From the NCBI GenBank assembly GCA_927441425.1, contig CAKMKG010000017.1, forward strand, positions 62,001 to 126,000: DNA of 64,000 nucleotides, given 5' to 3'. Below the pieces are notes generated by a model. It made no database searches. It had not been told where the DNA came from and was given only the letters and a program-made list of their open reading frames with translations. How positions within the stretch are numbered: position 1 is the first letter of the stretch; each line of letters opens with the position of its first letter. Source of the DNA: an uncultured Bacillota bacterium. Lineage in GTDB: Bacteria; Bacillota; Clostridia; Peptostreptococcales; Anaerovoracaceae. The position numbers and the translations under genes were made by a program. This document shows, piece by piece, positions 1-7,110 of the stretch.

Positions 1-634
1 ATTTAAAGTAGACCATGGGTTGCTGAATGAGTATTTCGAACAATATGTATGCTTTATAGCCGATGTTTCTGGACATGGATTGGACAGCGCCATGCTGGCT
101 ATTTTTGTCAAAGATACAATAAGAAGTTTTTTCAGACTGAAGCATATACCGGGACAAGTATTGTCGCCGAAAGAGATCATGGATTTTTTTGCTGAGGAAT
201 ATAGAAAGGAAGGGTATCCAGGTGAATACCTTGTTTGCCTTTTTCTGATCGTTTTTGACTTTAAGTCAAAGGAATTGACGTATTGTAATGCAGGATTACA
301 TATCTGCCCTTTATTGGTTAAGGATGAAGAAACGATAATTACTCTGAACAAGGCAGGTCTGCCAATATCCACAGCGTTAAAGGCTAATTTATTGAAATAT
401 GAGGATTCCATTCTTCCTCTGCCCCCTACAATGACCTTATTCATTATGTCTGACGGACTGCCGGAGCAAAGCTCGAATCATGAATTTTATGAAGAAAGAT
501 TAAAGATGCTGGTACCTGAAGTTTATGACTTGAAACCCTCTGATATTGTCAGAAGAATTCATGAAGATTTTACTGATTTTTTAAGATATGAAAAAATCAA
601 AGATGATATCACCTTAGTAGTTGTAAAAGTATGA
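1..634 (+). CDS. SpoIIE/PP2C-type serine phosphatase, C-terminal part (5' end outside window)
   Basis: The reading frame is open from base 2, so the gene begins before the window. What is visible is most of a PPM/SpoIIE (RsbU-like) phosphatase domain. The metal-binding DVSGHGLDSAM motif lies near the start, a second acidic SDGLPEQ motif lies about two thirds along, and DDITLVVV sits at the end, as is usual for this fold. These enzymes dephosphorylate anti-anti-sigma proteins or other phosphoserine targets in partner-switching pathways. In Clostridia they are often fused to N-terminal PAS, GAF, HAMP or receiver domains, and any such sensor would lie upstream and is not seen. The stop codon overlaps a possible alternative start for the next ORF, but that gene more likely starts at 691. 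Family call is sure; the physiological target is unknown. Confidence 0.88.
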   Translation, partial: FKVDHGLLNEYFEQYVCFIADVSGHGLDSAMLAIFVKDTIRSFFRLKHIPGQVLSPKEIMDFFAEEYRKEGYPGEYLVCLFLIVFDFKSKELTYCNAGLHICPLLVKDEETIITLNKAGLPISTALKANLLKYEDSILPLPPTMTLFIMSDGLPEQSSNHEFYEERLKMLVPEVYDLKPSDIVRRIHEDFTDFLRYEKIKDDITLVVVKV

Positions 635-690
635 TCGATATTGTACTAGTAAGAATGATTTCTTATGAAGGAATAAAGGAGGGGAATTGT

Positions 691-894
691 ATGCAGTCAA
701 TACTGGATGCCATTTTAAAAGCGATTGAAGATGAGATCAAGGCGCAGAAGCATTATCAAATGCTGATTGAAAAGGCAGAGGATCCTGAAGTTAAGAGCTT
801 CTTTGAACAATTGAGAATGGATGAAGCAAATCATGAGGAGGTACTGCGTACCCGATATGAGGCTTTTTCAAAAATGTTAAAATCGGAGAAATGA
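691..894 (+). CDS. small ferritin-like/rubrerythrin-type helical protein
   Basis: A 67-residue protein. The frame extends upstream to 631, but the ATG at 691 follows an excellent AAGGAGGGG site (676-684), so I start it there. The sequence is two amphipathic helices with an E..(A)..H spacing (EDEIKAQKHYQML) and a second DEANHEE motif. This is the half-bundle pattern seen in rubrerythrin and ferritin-like domains, where Glu and His bind two metals. A full ferritin-like domain needs four helices, so this would have to dimerise, or it is a truncated member. It sits between a phosphatase and a lipoprotein without a clear functional link. A role in peroxide or iron handling is inferred from the family only. 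Confidence 0.7.
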   Translation: MQSILDAILKAIEDEIKAQKHYQMLIEKAEDPEVKSFFEQLRMDEANHEEVLRTRYEAFSKMLKSEK

Positions 895-922
895 ATCATC
901 TGACTACGAAGAGGAGATTTTT

Positions 923-1837
923 ATGATGGGAGAGACGAAACCGGAGAAGAACGAAAATAAGCGCAAGCGGTTAAAGGGTTTGATCTGTATGATTCTATGC
1001 AGTTTAAGTCTTTTTTTCTTTACAGCTTGTGAAACAAAGAGTCAAGAAACCGATCAGCCTGAAATAAATACGAAGGAAATGCCTGTCGAATCACTTATCA
1101 ACACCGAGGGACAAACAATTGCAGAAAGATTCAACGTCTCTCAGGGATTCGTCAGACTGGAAGCAGAAAAGGAATCCTTTGCATCCTATCTTCAGAACCT
1201 GCCCTTAAAGCCAGATGGTACGAAAGTAAAATATTACAATGGAAGAGAAAAATCGAGAGACGTTTATTTAGCGGTGGTCGATTTTGACTTGGGAGATAGA
1301 GATTTGCAGCAGTGCGCTGATGCGGTAATAAGGCTACGAGCAGAATATTTATATGAGAAAGAGCGATTTGGTGAAATCCATTTTAATTTTGTAAGCGGTT
1401 TTCATGCGGACTTTTCAAAATGGGCTGCTGGCAACGGCATATCGGTGAATGGCAATCAAGTATCATGGGTTACGAACAGGAATAACGATAATTCTTATGA
1501 GAGTTTCCAAAAATATCTTGATATCGTTTATGCCTATGCTTCCACCCTATCTTTGGAAAAGGAATTAATTGCGAAGCCCCTCTCGGATCTAGCCATTGGC
1601 GATGTATTTATACAGGGAGGCTCCCCAGGTCATTGCGTCATCGTAGTTGACATGGCTGTGAATAATAATACAGGAGAAAAAATATTTATGCTGGCGCAAA
1701 GTTATATGCCTGCGCAAGACATCCAGATTTTAAAAGGCGATCGTGAAGGCTCTCCTTGGTTTTCTGAAAATGCAGAGGATATTCTTCAAACGCCCGAATG
1801 GACGTTCCAGGTTTCCGAACTGAAAACATGGGAGTAA
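923..1837 (+). CDS. DUF4846-family lipoprotein
   Basis: 304 residues. The start ATG follows GAGGAG at about 911. After a Lys/Arg-rich stretch, residues about 20-36 form a hydrophobic signal ending in a lipobox-like FFTAC, so the mature protein is probably a membrane-anchored lipoprotein with its lipid on that Cys. The body matches the DUF4846 family as I know it: a YxGxxK-type patch, an FxxGFHADFSKWA-like stretch near residue 160, then GDVFIQGGSPGHCVIVVDMA and FMLAQSYMPAQDIQIL near the C-terminus. The GSPGHC..V segment resembles NlpC/P60-like cysteine-histidine folds, but catalysis is not established. No function should be assigned beyond a probable surface protein. Confidence 0.8.
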   Translation: MMGETKPEKNENKRKRLKGLICMILCSLSLFFFTACETKSQETDQPEINTKEMPVESLINTEGQTIAERFNVSQGFVRLEAEKESFASYLQNLPLKPDGTKVKYYNGREKSRDVYLAVVDFDLGDRDLQQCADAVIRLRAEYLYEKERFGEIHFNFVSGFHADFSKWAAGNGISVNGNQVSWVTNRNNDNSYESFQKYLDIVYAYASTLSLEKELIAKPLSDLAIGDVFIQGGSPGHCVIVVDMAVNNNTGEKIFMLAQSYMPAQDIQILKGDREGSPWFSENAEDILQTPEWTFQVSELKTWE

Positions 1838-1917
1838 TGGTCGAAAAACCGTACTGCTGACAAGAAGGCCTCTCATTGTTAGTATGGAATTCTCTGGAGA
1901 AGTTTAATGAATATCAA

Positions 1918-1946
1918 TTGTACAGTTTCATAAAAAATGATATCAT
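1918..1946 (+). promoter_or_regulatory. sigma-A promoter for motAB
   Basis: TTGTAC at 1918-1923 and TATCAT at 1941-1946 are separated by exactly 17 bp. They lie about 50 bp upstream of the motA start, which has its own GGGAGG ribosome binding site. Confidence 0.55.
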
Positions 1947-1996
1947 ATGGAAAGAAATGATTACAGTCGAACTATGTCGAACAAAAGGGAGGAAAT

Positions 1997-2797
1997 ATGG
2001 AACTTACTTCAATTATAGGCGTTATAGTAGGGATTCTATCAGTAGTCGGAGCTATGATTTTTAAGCATATTAGTTTTACTGTTTTATTAAATCCCGCAGC
2101 TATTTTTGTTATTTTTGTCGGCACTGCGGCTACTATATTAATTTCATTTCCGGGAGAAAACCTTAAAGTATTAGGAAAGTTATTCAAAATCCTCTTTACA
2201 AAGCAAAAAATGATTTCTGACGTGGAAATTATTGAATTAATGTCCGAATTGTCAGAGAAAGCCAAGAAAGACGGACTTTTATCGTTAGAGAGCAAGGTCG
2301 CAGAAATTGAGGATCCTTTCATAAAAAAAGGGATTCAGATGGTAATTGACGGAACGGAAGAAGACATTATTGAAGAGATGCTTGAAATGGAAATTGCGGC
2401 AATGGAAAAACGACATGAGACAAATGCGAGTATTTTTTCGGCGGCGGGAATGTATGCCCCAACCTTGGGTGTTTTGGGAGCCGTATTTGGTTTGATTGCG
2501 GCTATGGCATCGATTGACGATACGGAGAAAATGGCAGAAGCAATTGCCGCTGCTTTTATCGCTACAATCCTAGGTATCTTTACAGGGTATGTTTTATGGA
2601 ATCCATTTGCAAAAAAATTAAAAGTAAAAAGCCAAAAAGAAGTAATGCTAAAAGAGATGGTTATTCAAGGTCTACTATCTATTCAGCAGGGCGACACTCC
2701 TTTTATGCTTAAGGATAAGCTGCTTGCTACTCTGCCAGCGTCAAAACAGAAAAAAATAATGGAGGCACCGATCGCGGAGGCACCGAAGCAAGAATAA
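1997..2797 (+). CDS. motA: flagellar motor stator protein MotA
   Basis: 266 residues, the usual length for MotA. GGGAGG at about 1987 sets the start. Two transmembrane helices lie at the N-terminus (about residues 3-22 and 31-52). A cytoplasmic domain rich in charged residues follows, with the family ISDVEIIELMSELSEKAK-type region. Two further helices lie at about 155-175 and 183-205, with the MotA/TolQ/ExbB signature around GMYAPTLGVLGAVFGLI. MotA with MotB forms the proton- or sodium-driven stator that turns the flagellar rotor. The adjacent motB confirms the role. No other flagellar gene is in the window, which is common for motAB in Clostridia. Confidence 0.95.
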   Translation: MELTSIIGVIVGILSVVGAMIFKHISFTVLLNPAAIFVIFVGTAATILISFPGENLKVLGKLFKILFTKQKMISDVEIIELMSELSEKAKKDGLLSLESKVAEIEDPFIKKGIQMVIDGTEEDIIEEMLEMEIAAMEKRHETNASIFSAAGMYAPTLGVLGAVFGLIAAMASIDDTEKMAEAIAAAFIATILGIFTGYVLWNPFAKKLKVKSQKEVMLKEMVIQGLLSIQQGDTPFMLKDKLLATLPASKQKKIMEAPIAEAPKQE

Positions 2798-2811
2798 GGA
2801 GGACATAAGGT

Positions 2812-3555
2812 ATGTCAAAAAAAAAGAAACATAAACAGCATGAAGAAGAAGGTGGCGAAGCGTGGCTGCTCCCATATTCAGATTTGATGACCTTATTGTT
2901 GGCGGTTTTCATCGTCTTATTTGCGGTCGGCCAGGTGGACAAACCAAAAGCAGAACAAATGTCGGATGAGTTTACCGAACAAATGATGACGGAAATCTAT
3001 GCCGCGGAGAAAATGAGCAACCGTGAAAAAACACAGAAAGAGAATGCAACAGATGAGAGTTCGATAGACGGAAAAAGTGAGCAGCAGCAAATGGAAGAGC
3101 TGAAGTCTGAGCTTGATGCTAAGCTGCAAAGCGAGAATTTATCTGCATCTGTAAAAACAAGTATGGATGGTCGTGGTCTGGTGATTACGCTTAGCAATGC
3201 AATTATTTTTGATCCGGGAAGTGCGGAGATCAAGAAAGAAAATGAGGAAACCTTGCTGGAGATCGCGGATATGATTACTGTCATGGATAATTTCATACGC
3301 ATTGAAGGGCACACAGACGACGTTCCCATGAACTCGGCGGAGTTTCCTTCCAATTGGGATTTGTCTGCAGCAAGAGCAGCAAATGTAGTGCGGCTAATTA
3401 CCAGTAAGACCAATCTTTCGCCTGAAAAACTGATCGCCGTTGGATATGGAGAATATCGACCGGTTGAAGACAACTCTACGGAAGAAGGACGGGGAAAAAA
3501 TAGGCGCATCGATATCATTGTACTAAGCGAAAAATATGACGATTTGGAACAATAA
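2812..3555 (+). CDS. motB: flagellar motor stator protein MotB (OmpA-like domain)
   Basis: 247 residues, starting 14 bp after motA behind AGGAGG. The N-terminus is short and basic. The single transmembrane helix carries the ion-binding Asp in PYSDLMTLLLAVFIVLFA (about residues 22-39). A variable periplasmic linker follows, then an OmpA-like peptidoglycan-binding domain (about 120-240) with IEGHTDDVPM and the closing NRRIDIIVL motif. The protein anchors the stator to the cell wall and supplies the ion channel Asp. Operonic with motA. Confidence 0.95.
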   Translation: MSKKKKHKQHEEEGGEAWLLPYSDLMTLLLAVFIVLFAVGQVDKPKAEQMSDEFTEQMMTEIYAAEKMSNREKTQKENATDESSIDGKSEQQQMEELKSELDAKLQSENLSASVKTSMDGRGLVITLSNAIIFDPGSAEIKKENEETLLEIADMITVMDNFIRIEGHTDDVPMNSAEFPSNWDLSAARAANVVRLITSKTNLSPEKLIAVGYGEYRPVEDNSTEEGRGKNRRIDIIVLSEKYDDLEQ

Positions 3556-3706
3556 CCGAAAAAGAGAGGACTGTTTCGAGCTATCAAGTTTCGACATTAT
3601 TACAACATGAAGCAGGAGTATACTATTATTAGCGCATCGTTGTACGGTAACAAAGGAAGCCAGCCATTAGGGAAATGATCCCGTTCAATCTGAAGAGGGT
3701 GATAAA

Positions 3707-6325
3707 ATGTCTGAATCGGTTATTGTCACAGATAGTTCTAAATGTAAACAGTGCTATAATTGTGTAAGAAACTGCCCTGTTAAAGCGGTAAGAATCAAGG
3801 ACGGAAAAGCCGAAGTCATACAGGACAGATGTATTCAATGCGGCAATTGTGTAAAGCACTGCTCTCGAAATGCAAAGAAAATCGTAAATTATATTCCTGT
3901 AGTAGCATCTATACTGCGTTCAGAAAAGAAAACCATCGCATTACTGGCCCCTTCTTATGTAGCGGGGTTTTATCCGCTTACCTCTGAACAAGTCATTGGC
4001 AAACTGGGTAAAATTGGATTTGACGAGGTTTGGGAAACGGCAATCGGCGCAGAATACGTGATTGATGGCTCAGCAGACTATGCAGTAACAAATGCTGATA
4101 AAATTTTACTCAGCACTCCTTGCCCAACCTTTGTCAATCTGGTTGAAAAGCATTATCCGAGCCTGATAGCCAATCTAATCCCGATTAGCTCTCCGATGAT
4201 TGCAACGGGGAGGATGATAAGGAAAAAGTATAAAGACGAGGAAGTAAGCATCGTTTTTATCGGGCCTTGTATCGCTAAAAAAGACGAAATCATGCAGGAG
4301 CAATTTAAGGGCTGTATCGACGCAGCTTTAACTTATCAAGAATTAAGTATCTTGTTCGAGGGAAACGACGTCAAGGAAAGGGACCCATTGAACGAAAGGA
4401 CCATTCCCTATTATACAGCATCGGCAAAAGGCAGACAAATCTCCTTTTCAGGCGGAATCATTTCAAATTTAAAAGATGCATTTTCCGAAGACAGTTTAAA
4501 CTCTTGTGACGGCATTGAGAATTGTATTGAGCTGATTAAGCATATTGAGCGTGCGGACAAAAAGGGAGAACAAGACTTTCAGCTCTATGATGTACTGAGC
4601 TGCAGAGGCTGTATTGATGGGGTTTGTATGGATAACGATCTGCTCATTCAAGAAAGGCGGAAAATCATCACTGATTTTATCTGCCAAAAGGACGAGAATG
4701 AAGCCCAGATACGGTATACAGAGCATTTGGATATCGATATGGGGAGATCGTTTTATAACAGAATGATCCCGCTGAGGCAGCCGAATGAAAGTAGCATTCA
4801 GGAGATACTTGGGAGAATCGATAAATTTAGTGAAGAGGATGAATTAAACTGCGGTGCTTGCGGTTATAACTCATGCAGGGAAAAGGCCATCGCGGTCTAT
4901 CAGGGCATTGCCGAGGTGGAGATGTGTATCCCTTATTTGCTTTCACAAAAGAGCGAGTGTTATCTGAAGCTCAGTGATACCTTTGAGACTGTTAACAATT
5001 TGAATGAACAACTGAATGCGATCTTTGAATCTTCCTATGACGGCATGATCGTATGCGATTCAACCGGAAAGATTATCAAAGCCAATTCTGCATGGAGAAC
5101 CATGGTTGGAATCGGGGAAATGCCCGAAACAGAAAAAGAGTTGGAAGACTGCAGGACGGTCTATCCTTCCGCAGCACTGCTGGCGCTGAAAGAGAAAAGA
5201 AGAGTTACCTTTTTGCAGGAATGTAAAAATGGCAGAAAGTTCATTGCAACAGGAAACCCGATCTGCAGTGAAAAAAATGAAATGATCGGAGTGGTAACCA
5301 ATATTCGAGACATTGAGGAACTGAGCAGATTAACACATAATGTTTTAAAAAAGAATGAAAAAGAAACCTCTTCCTATTCCGGGATCATCACGAAAAGTCA
5401 GGAGTTTGGAAAAGTCTTTGAACTGGCTGCGCAAGCAGCGAAATTTAAATCCACAGTCCTTCTGCTTGGAGAAACGGGCGTGGGGAAAGATGTAATAGCC
5501 AGATTGATTCACAATTTGAGTCCGTTAAAGGATGGTCCCTATGTCAAAGTGAATTGCGGCGCTATCCCTGAAAATTTATTGGAGTCAGAGTTTTTTGGGT
5601 ATGAGTACGGTGCATTTACCGGTGCCAATAAAGACGGAAAAACCGGTTTTTTTGAGGAAGCCAATTGCGGTACGATCTTTCTTGATGAGATAGGTGATTT
5701 ACCGTTATCCATGCAGGTGAAATTGCTTCAAGTCATCCAGGACAAATATGTACGGCGGATCGGGGCTTCAAAAAGTGAAGCAATCGATGTCAGAATCATT
5801 GCAGCCACCAATAATGATCTAAAAAAAATGGTGGAGGATGGAAGGTTCCGGGAAGATTTGTATTACAGGTTGAATGTGATTTCGATCCATATACCTCCAA
5901 TCAGAGAGAGGAAAGATGATATTATTCCCCTCGCGTATCATTTTCTAGATGTTTTTAATAAACAATACGGGAGCAAAAAGGAATTTGGACCGGATGTGCT
6001 GGATATTCTGGAGAGGTATTATTGGCCGGGCAACGTCAGAGAACTTCAAAATTTAATTGAGAGAATCGTTGTGATATCTAAGGATTCCGAGATCTCCTCG
6101 AGGGATATTCCGCCTTACGTCAAGCAGCTCTCCAAGGCGCAGCACGGACAAATCATCGTAAATAACATTATTCCGCTCAAAGAGGCCATCTCCGAGGTTG
6201 AAAAACAAATTATTAATCATGCACAGAAGGTTTATGGTAATACATATAAGATGGCCGAAGCATTGGGTGTGAATCAATCGACGATTGTGCGTAAGTTAAA
6301 ACAGATACAAGATAAGGATAAATAA
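3707..6325 (+). CDS. H-cluster-domain sensor fused to sigma-54 enhancer-binding activator
   Basis: 872 residues, behind GAGGGTG. In order: two [4Fe-4S] ferredoxin motifs (residues about 10-60, CKQCYNCVRNCP and CIQCGNCVKHC); an [FeFe]-hydrogenase large-subunit-like domain (about 75-340) that keeps Cys in the three H-cluster regions (STPCPTF, GPCIAKKDE, LSCRGCIDGVC); a CxxCxxxxC-type Fe-S domain (about 375-410, NCGACGYNSC); a PAS domain (about 430-540); a sigma-54 AAA+ domain (about 560-790) with GETGVGKD Walker A, the sigma-54-contacting GAFTGA loop and WPGNVREL; and a Fis-type HTH (about 830-870). It should activate sigma-54 RNA polymerase by ATP hydrolysis. The hydrogenase-like part is probably a redox or H2 sensor, by analogy with sensory [FeFe] hydrogenases; that is inference. 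The next genes are a hydrogenase operon with a -24/-12 promoter, so it very likely controls them. Confidence 0.9.
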   Translation: MSESVIVTDSSKCKQCYNCVRNCPVKAVRIKDGKAEVIQDRCIQCGNCVKHCSRNAKKIVNYIPVVASILRSEKKTIALLAPSYVAGFYPLTSEQVIGKLGKIGFDEVWETAIGAEYVIDGSADYAVTNADKILLSTPCPTFVNLVEKHYPSLIANLIPISSPMIATGRMIRKKYKDEEVSIVFIGPCIAKKDEIMQEQFKGCIDAALTYQELSILFEGNDVKERDPLNERTIPYYTASAKGRQISFSGGIISNLKDAFSEDSLNSCDGIENCIELIKHIERADKKGEQDFQLYDVLSCRGCIDGVCMDNDLLIQERRKIITDFICQKDENEAQIRYTEHLDIDMGRSFYNRMIPLRQPNESSIQEILGRIDKFSEEDELNCGACGYNSCREKAIAVYQGIAEVEMCIPYLLSQKSECYLKLSDTFETVNNLNEQLNAIFESSYDGMIVCDSTGKIIKANSAWRTMVGIGEMPETEKELEDCRTVYPSAALLALKEKRRVTFLQECKNGRKFIATGNPICSEKNEMIGVVTNIRDIEELSRLTHNVLKKNEKETSSYSGIITKSQEFGKVFELAAQAAKFKSTVLLLGETGVGKDVIARLIHNLSPLKDGPYVKVNCGAIPENLLESEFFGYEYGAFTGANKDGKTGFFEEANCGTIFLDEIGDLPLSMQVKLLQVIQDKYVRRIGASKSEAIDVRIIAATNNDLKKMVEDGRFREDLYYRLNVISIHIPPIRERKDDIIPLAYHFLDVFNKQYGSKKEFGPDVLDILERYYWPGNVRELQNLIERIVVISKDSEISSRDIPPYVKQLSKAQHGQIIVNNIIPLKEAISEVEKQIINHAQKVYGNTYKMAEALGVNQSTIVRKLKQIQDKDK

Positions 6326-6340
6326 ATAGTCCCGGACCGT

Positions 6341-6385
6341 TAATGCGGCAGTGCATTATTAATGCGCTGCCGCATTATTTTATTT
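6341..6385 (+). terminator. hairpin after the sigma-54 activator gene (possible terminator, also two palindrome copies)
   Basis: AATGCGGCAG at 6342-6351 pairs with CTGCCGCATT at 6367-6376. The loop (6352-6366) can pair further through GCATT/AATGC. ATTTTATTTTTG follows, so the hairpin can end the activator transcript. The same bases are two tandem copies of the 16-bp palindrome described separately. Confidence 0.6.
6342..6376. promoter_or_regulatory. two tandem copies of a 16-bp palindromic activator site
   Basis: AATGCGGCAGTGCATT (6342-6357) and AATGCGCTGCCGCATT (6361-6376) share the frame AATGC-N6-GCATT with the third copy at 6454-6469. Palindromes of this size, in several copies 80-200 bp before a sigma-54 start, are what enhancer-binding proteins with Fis-type HTH domains bind. 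Their centres lie about 197 and 178 bp before the predicted transcription start near 6547. Confidence 0.55.
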
Positions 6386-6453
6386 TTGCGCAAGAGAGTT
6401 AGGCCTTTAGCGCTTCTGCAAAGATAGGAAGAAGGATGAGACAAGCCATAAGC

Positions 6454-6469
6454 AATGCACTGCTGCATT
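6454..6469. promoter_or_regulatory. third palindromic activator site upstream of hydrogenase operon
   Basis: AATGCACTGCTGCATT: the AATGCA and TGCATT arms are exact inverted repeats. It is centred about 85 bp before the predicted start of transcription. It matches the two copies at 6342-6376 in the outer arms, and its centre is 93 bp (about nine helical turns) from the second copy. The likely ligand is the Fis-type HTH of the activator encoded just upstream. Confidence 0.6.
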
Positions 6470-6520
6470 AAAAGAAAGGATTTAAATTCAAGATTGGCAG
6501 AAAATCAACCTGTAAGGAAA

Positions 6521-6536
6521 TGGCATCAGTCTTGCG
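6521..6536 (+). promoter_or_regulatory. sigma-54 (-24/-12) promoter of the hydrogenase operon
   Basis: TGGCATCAGTCTTGCG matches the sigma-54 consensus TGGCAC-N5-TTGC. The invariant GG (6522-6523) and GC (6534-6535) are exactly 10 bp apart. Transcription should start near 6547, some 50 bp before the first operon gene. The upstream gene encodes a sigma-54 activator, which strengthens the call. Confidence 0.85.
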
Positions 6537-6597
6537 TTAGATAAATAACAAACAATCTATTCTATTTGAAGCTCGGATTGAAACGGGAGGTGTTTTA

Positions 6598-7095
6598 ATG
6601 TCACAGCTTGATCATGAATGCAGGTGTCTGGAATTGAGTGAGGAGGATAAGTATGCTTTGCTGGCTGAAATCATTGAGGAATACGAAAAAAAAGAGAGTA
6701 ATCTGATTCAAATTCTTCATATGGCACAAACCATTTTTGGTTTTTTGTCCTTTGAAGTCCAGAAGTTTATCGCGGAGCAAATGGAACTGCCTATTTCTAA
6801 AGTAAGCGGTGTGGTAACTTTTTACTCGTATTTCTCAACCAAACCCAAAGGTAAATATACAGTCAAGGTTTGTCTCGGAACTGCTTGTTATGTACGCGGA
6901 GGAAAAAAGATCCTTGAAAAGTTGAAAGAGAATTTGGGGATCGATGTTGGAGAGACCACAAAGGATTTAAAATTTTCTCTTGAGGTCATGCGATGTCTGG
7001 GTGCATGCGGTTTGTCGCCGGTCATCAGCATTAACGGAAAGATCTATAAAAGAGTAAACGCCAATAAGATACAACAAATATTAAAGACATATTAA
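6598..7095 (+). CDS. hydC: NuoE-like [2Fe-2S] subunit of multimeric [FeFe] hydrogenase
   Basis: 165 residues, the standard size of NuoE/HydC/HndA, with ATG behind CGGGAGGTG. An N-terminal helical region (residues 1-75) precedes a thioredoxin-like [2Fe-2S] domain with the four ligand Cys in two pairs: CLGTACYVRGG (about 95-105) and CLGACGLSP (about 137-145). In bifurcating hydrogenases this subunit passes electrons between the flavin subunit and the catalytic subunit. It is the first gene after the sigma-54 promoter, 15 bp before the next gene. Confidence 0.93.
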   Translation: MSQLDHECRCLELSEEDKYALLAEIIEEYEKKESNLIQILHMAQTIFGFLSFEVQKFIAEQMELPISKVSGVVTFYSYFSTKPKGKYTVKVCLGTACYVRGGKKILEKLKENLGIDVGETTKDLKFSLEVMRCLGACGLSPVISINGKIYKRVNANKIQQILKTY

Positions 7096-7110
7096 AGGCG
7101 GTGAATCGTA

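Noticed and set aside
2997..3587. Minus-strand frame of about 196 codons opposite motB
   Set aside because: Low-complexity Ser/Leu/Phe composition typical of an antisense shadow; motB on the plus strand is certain.
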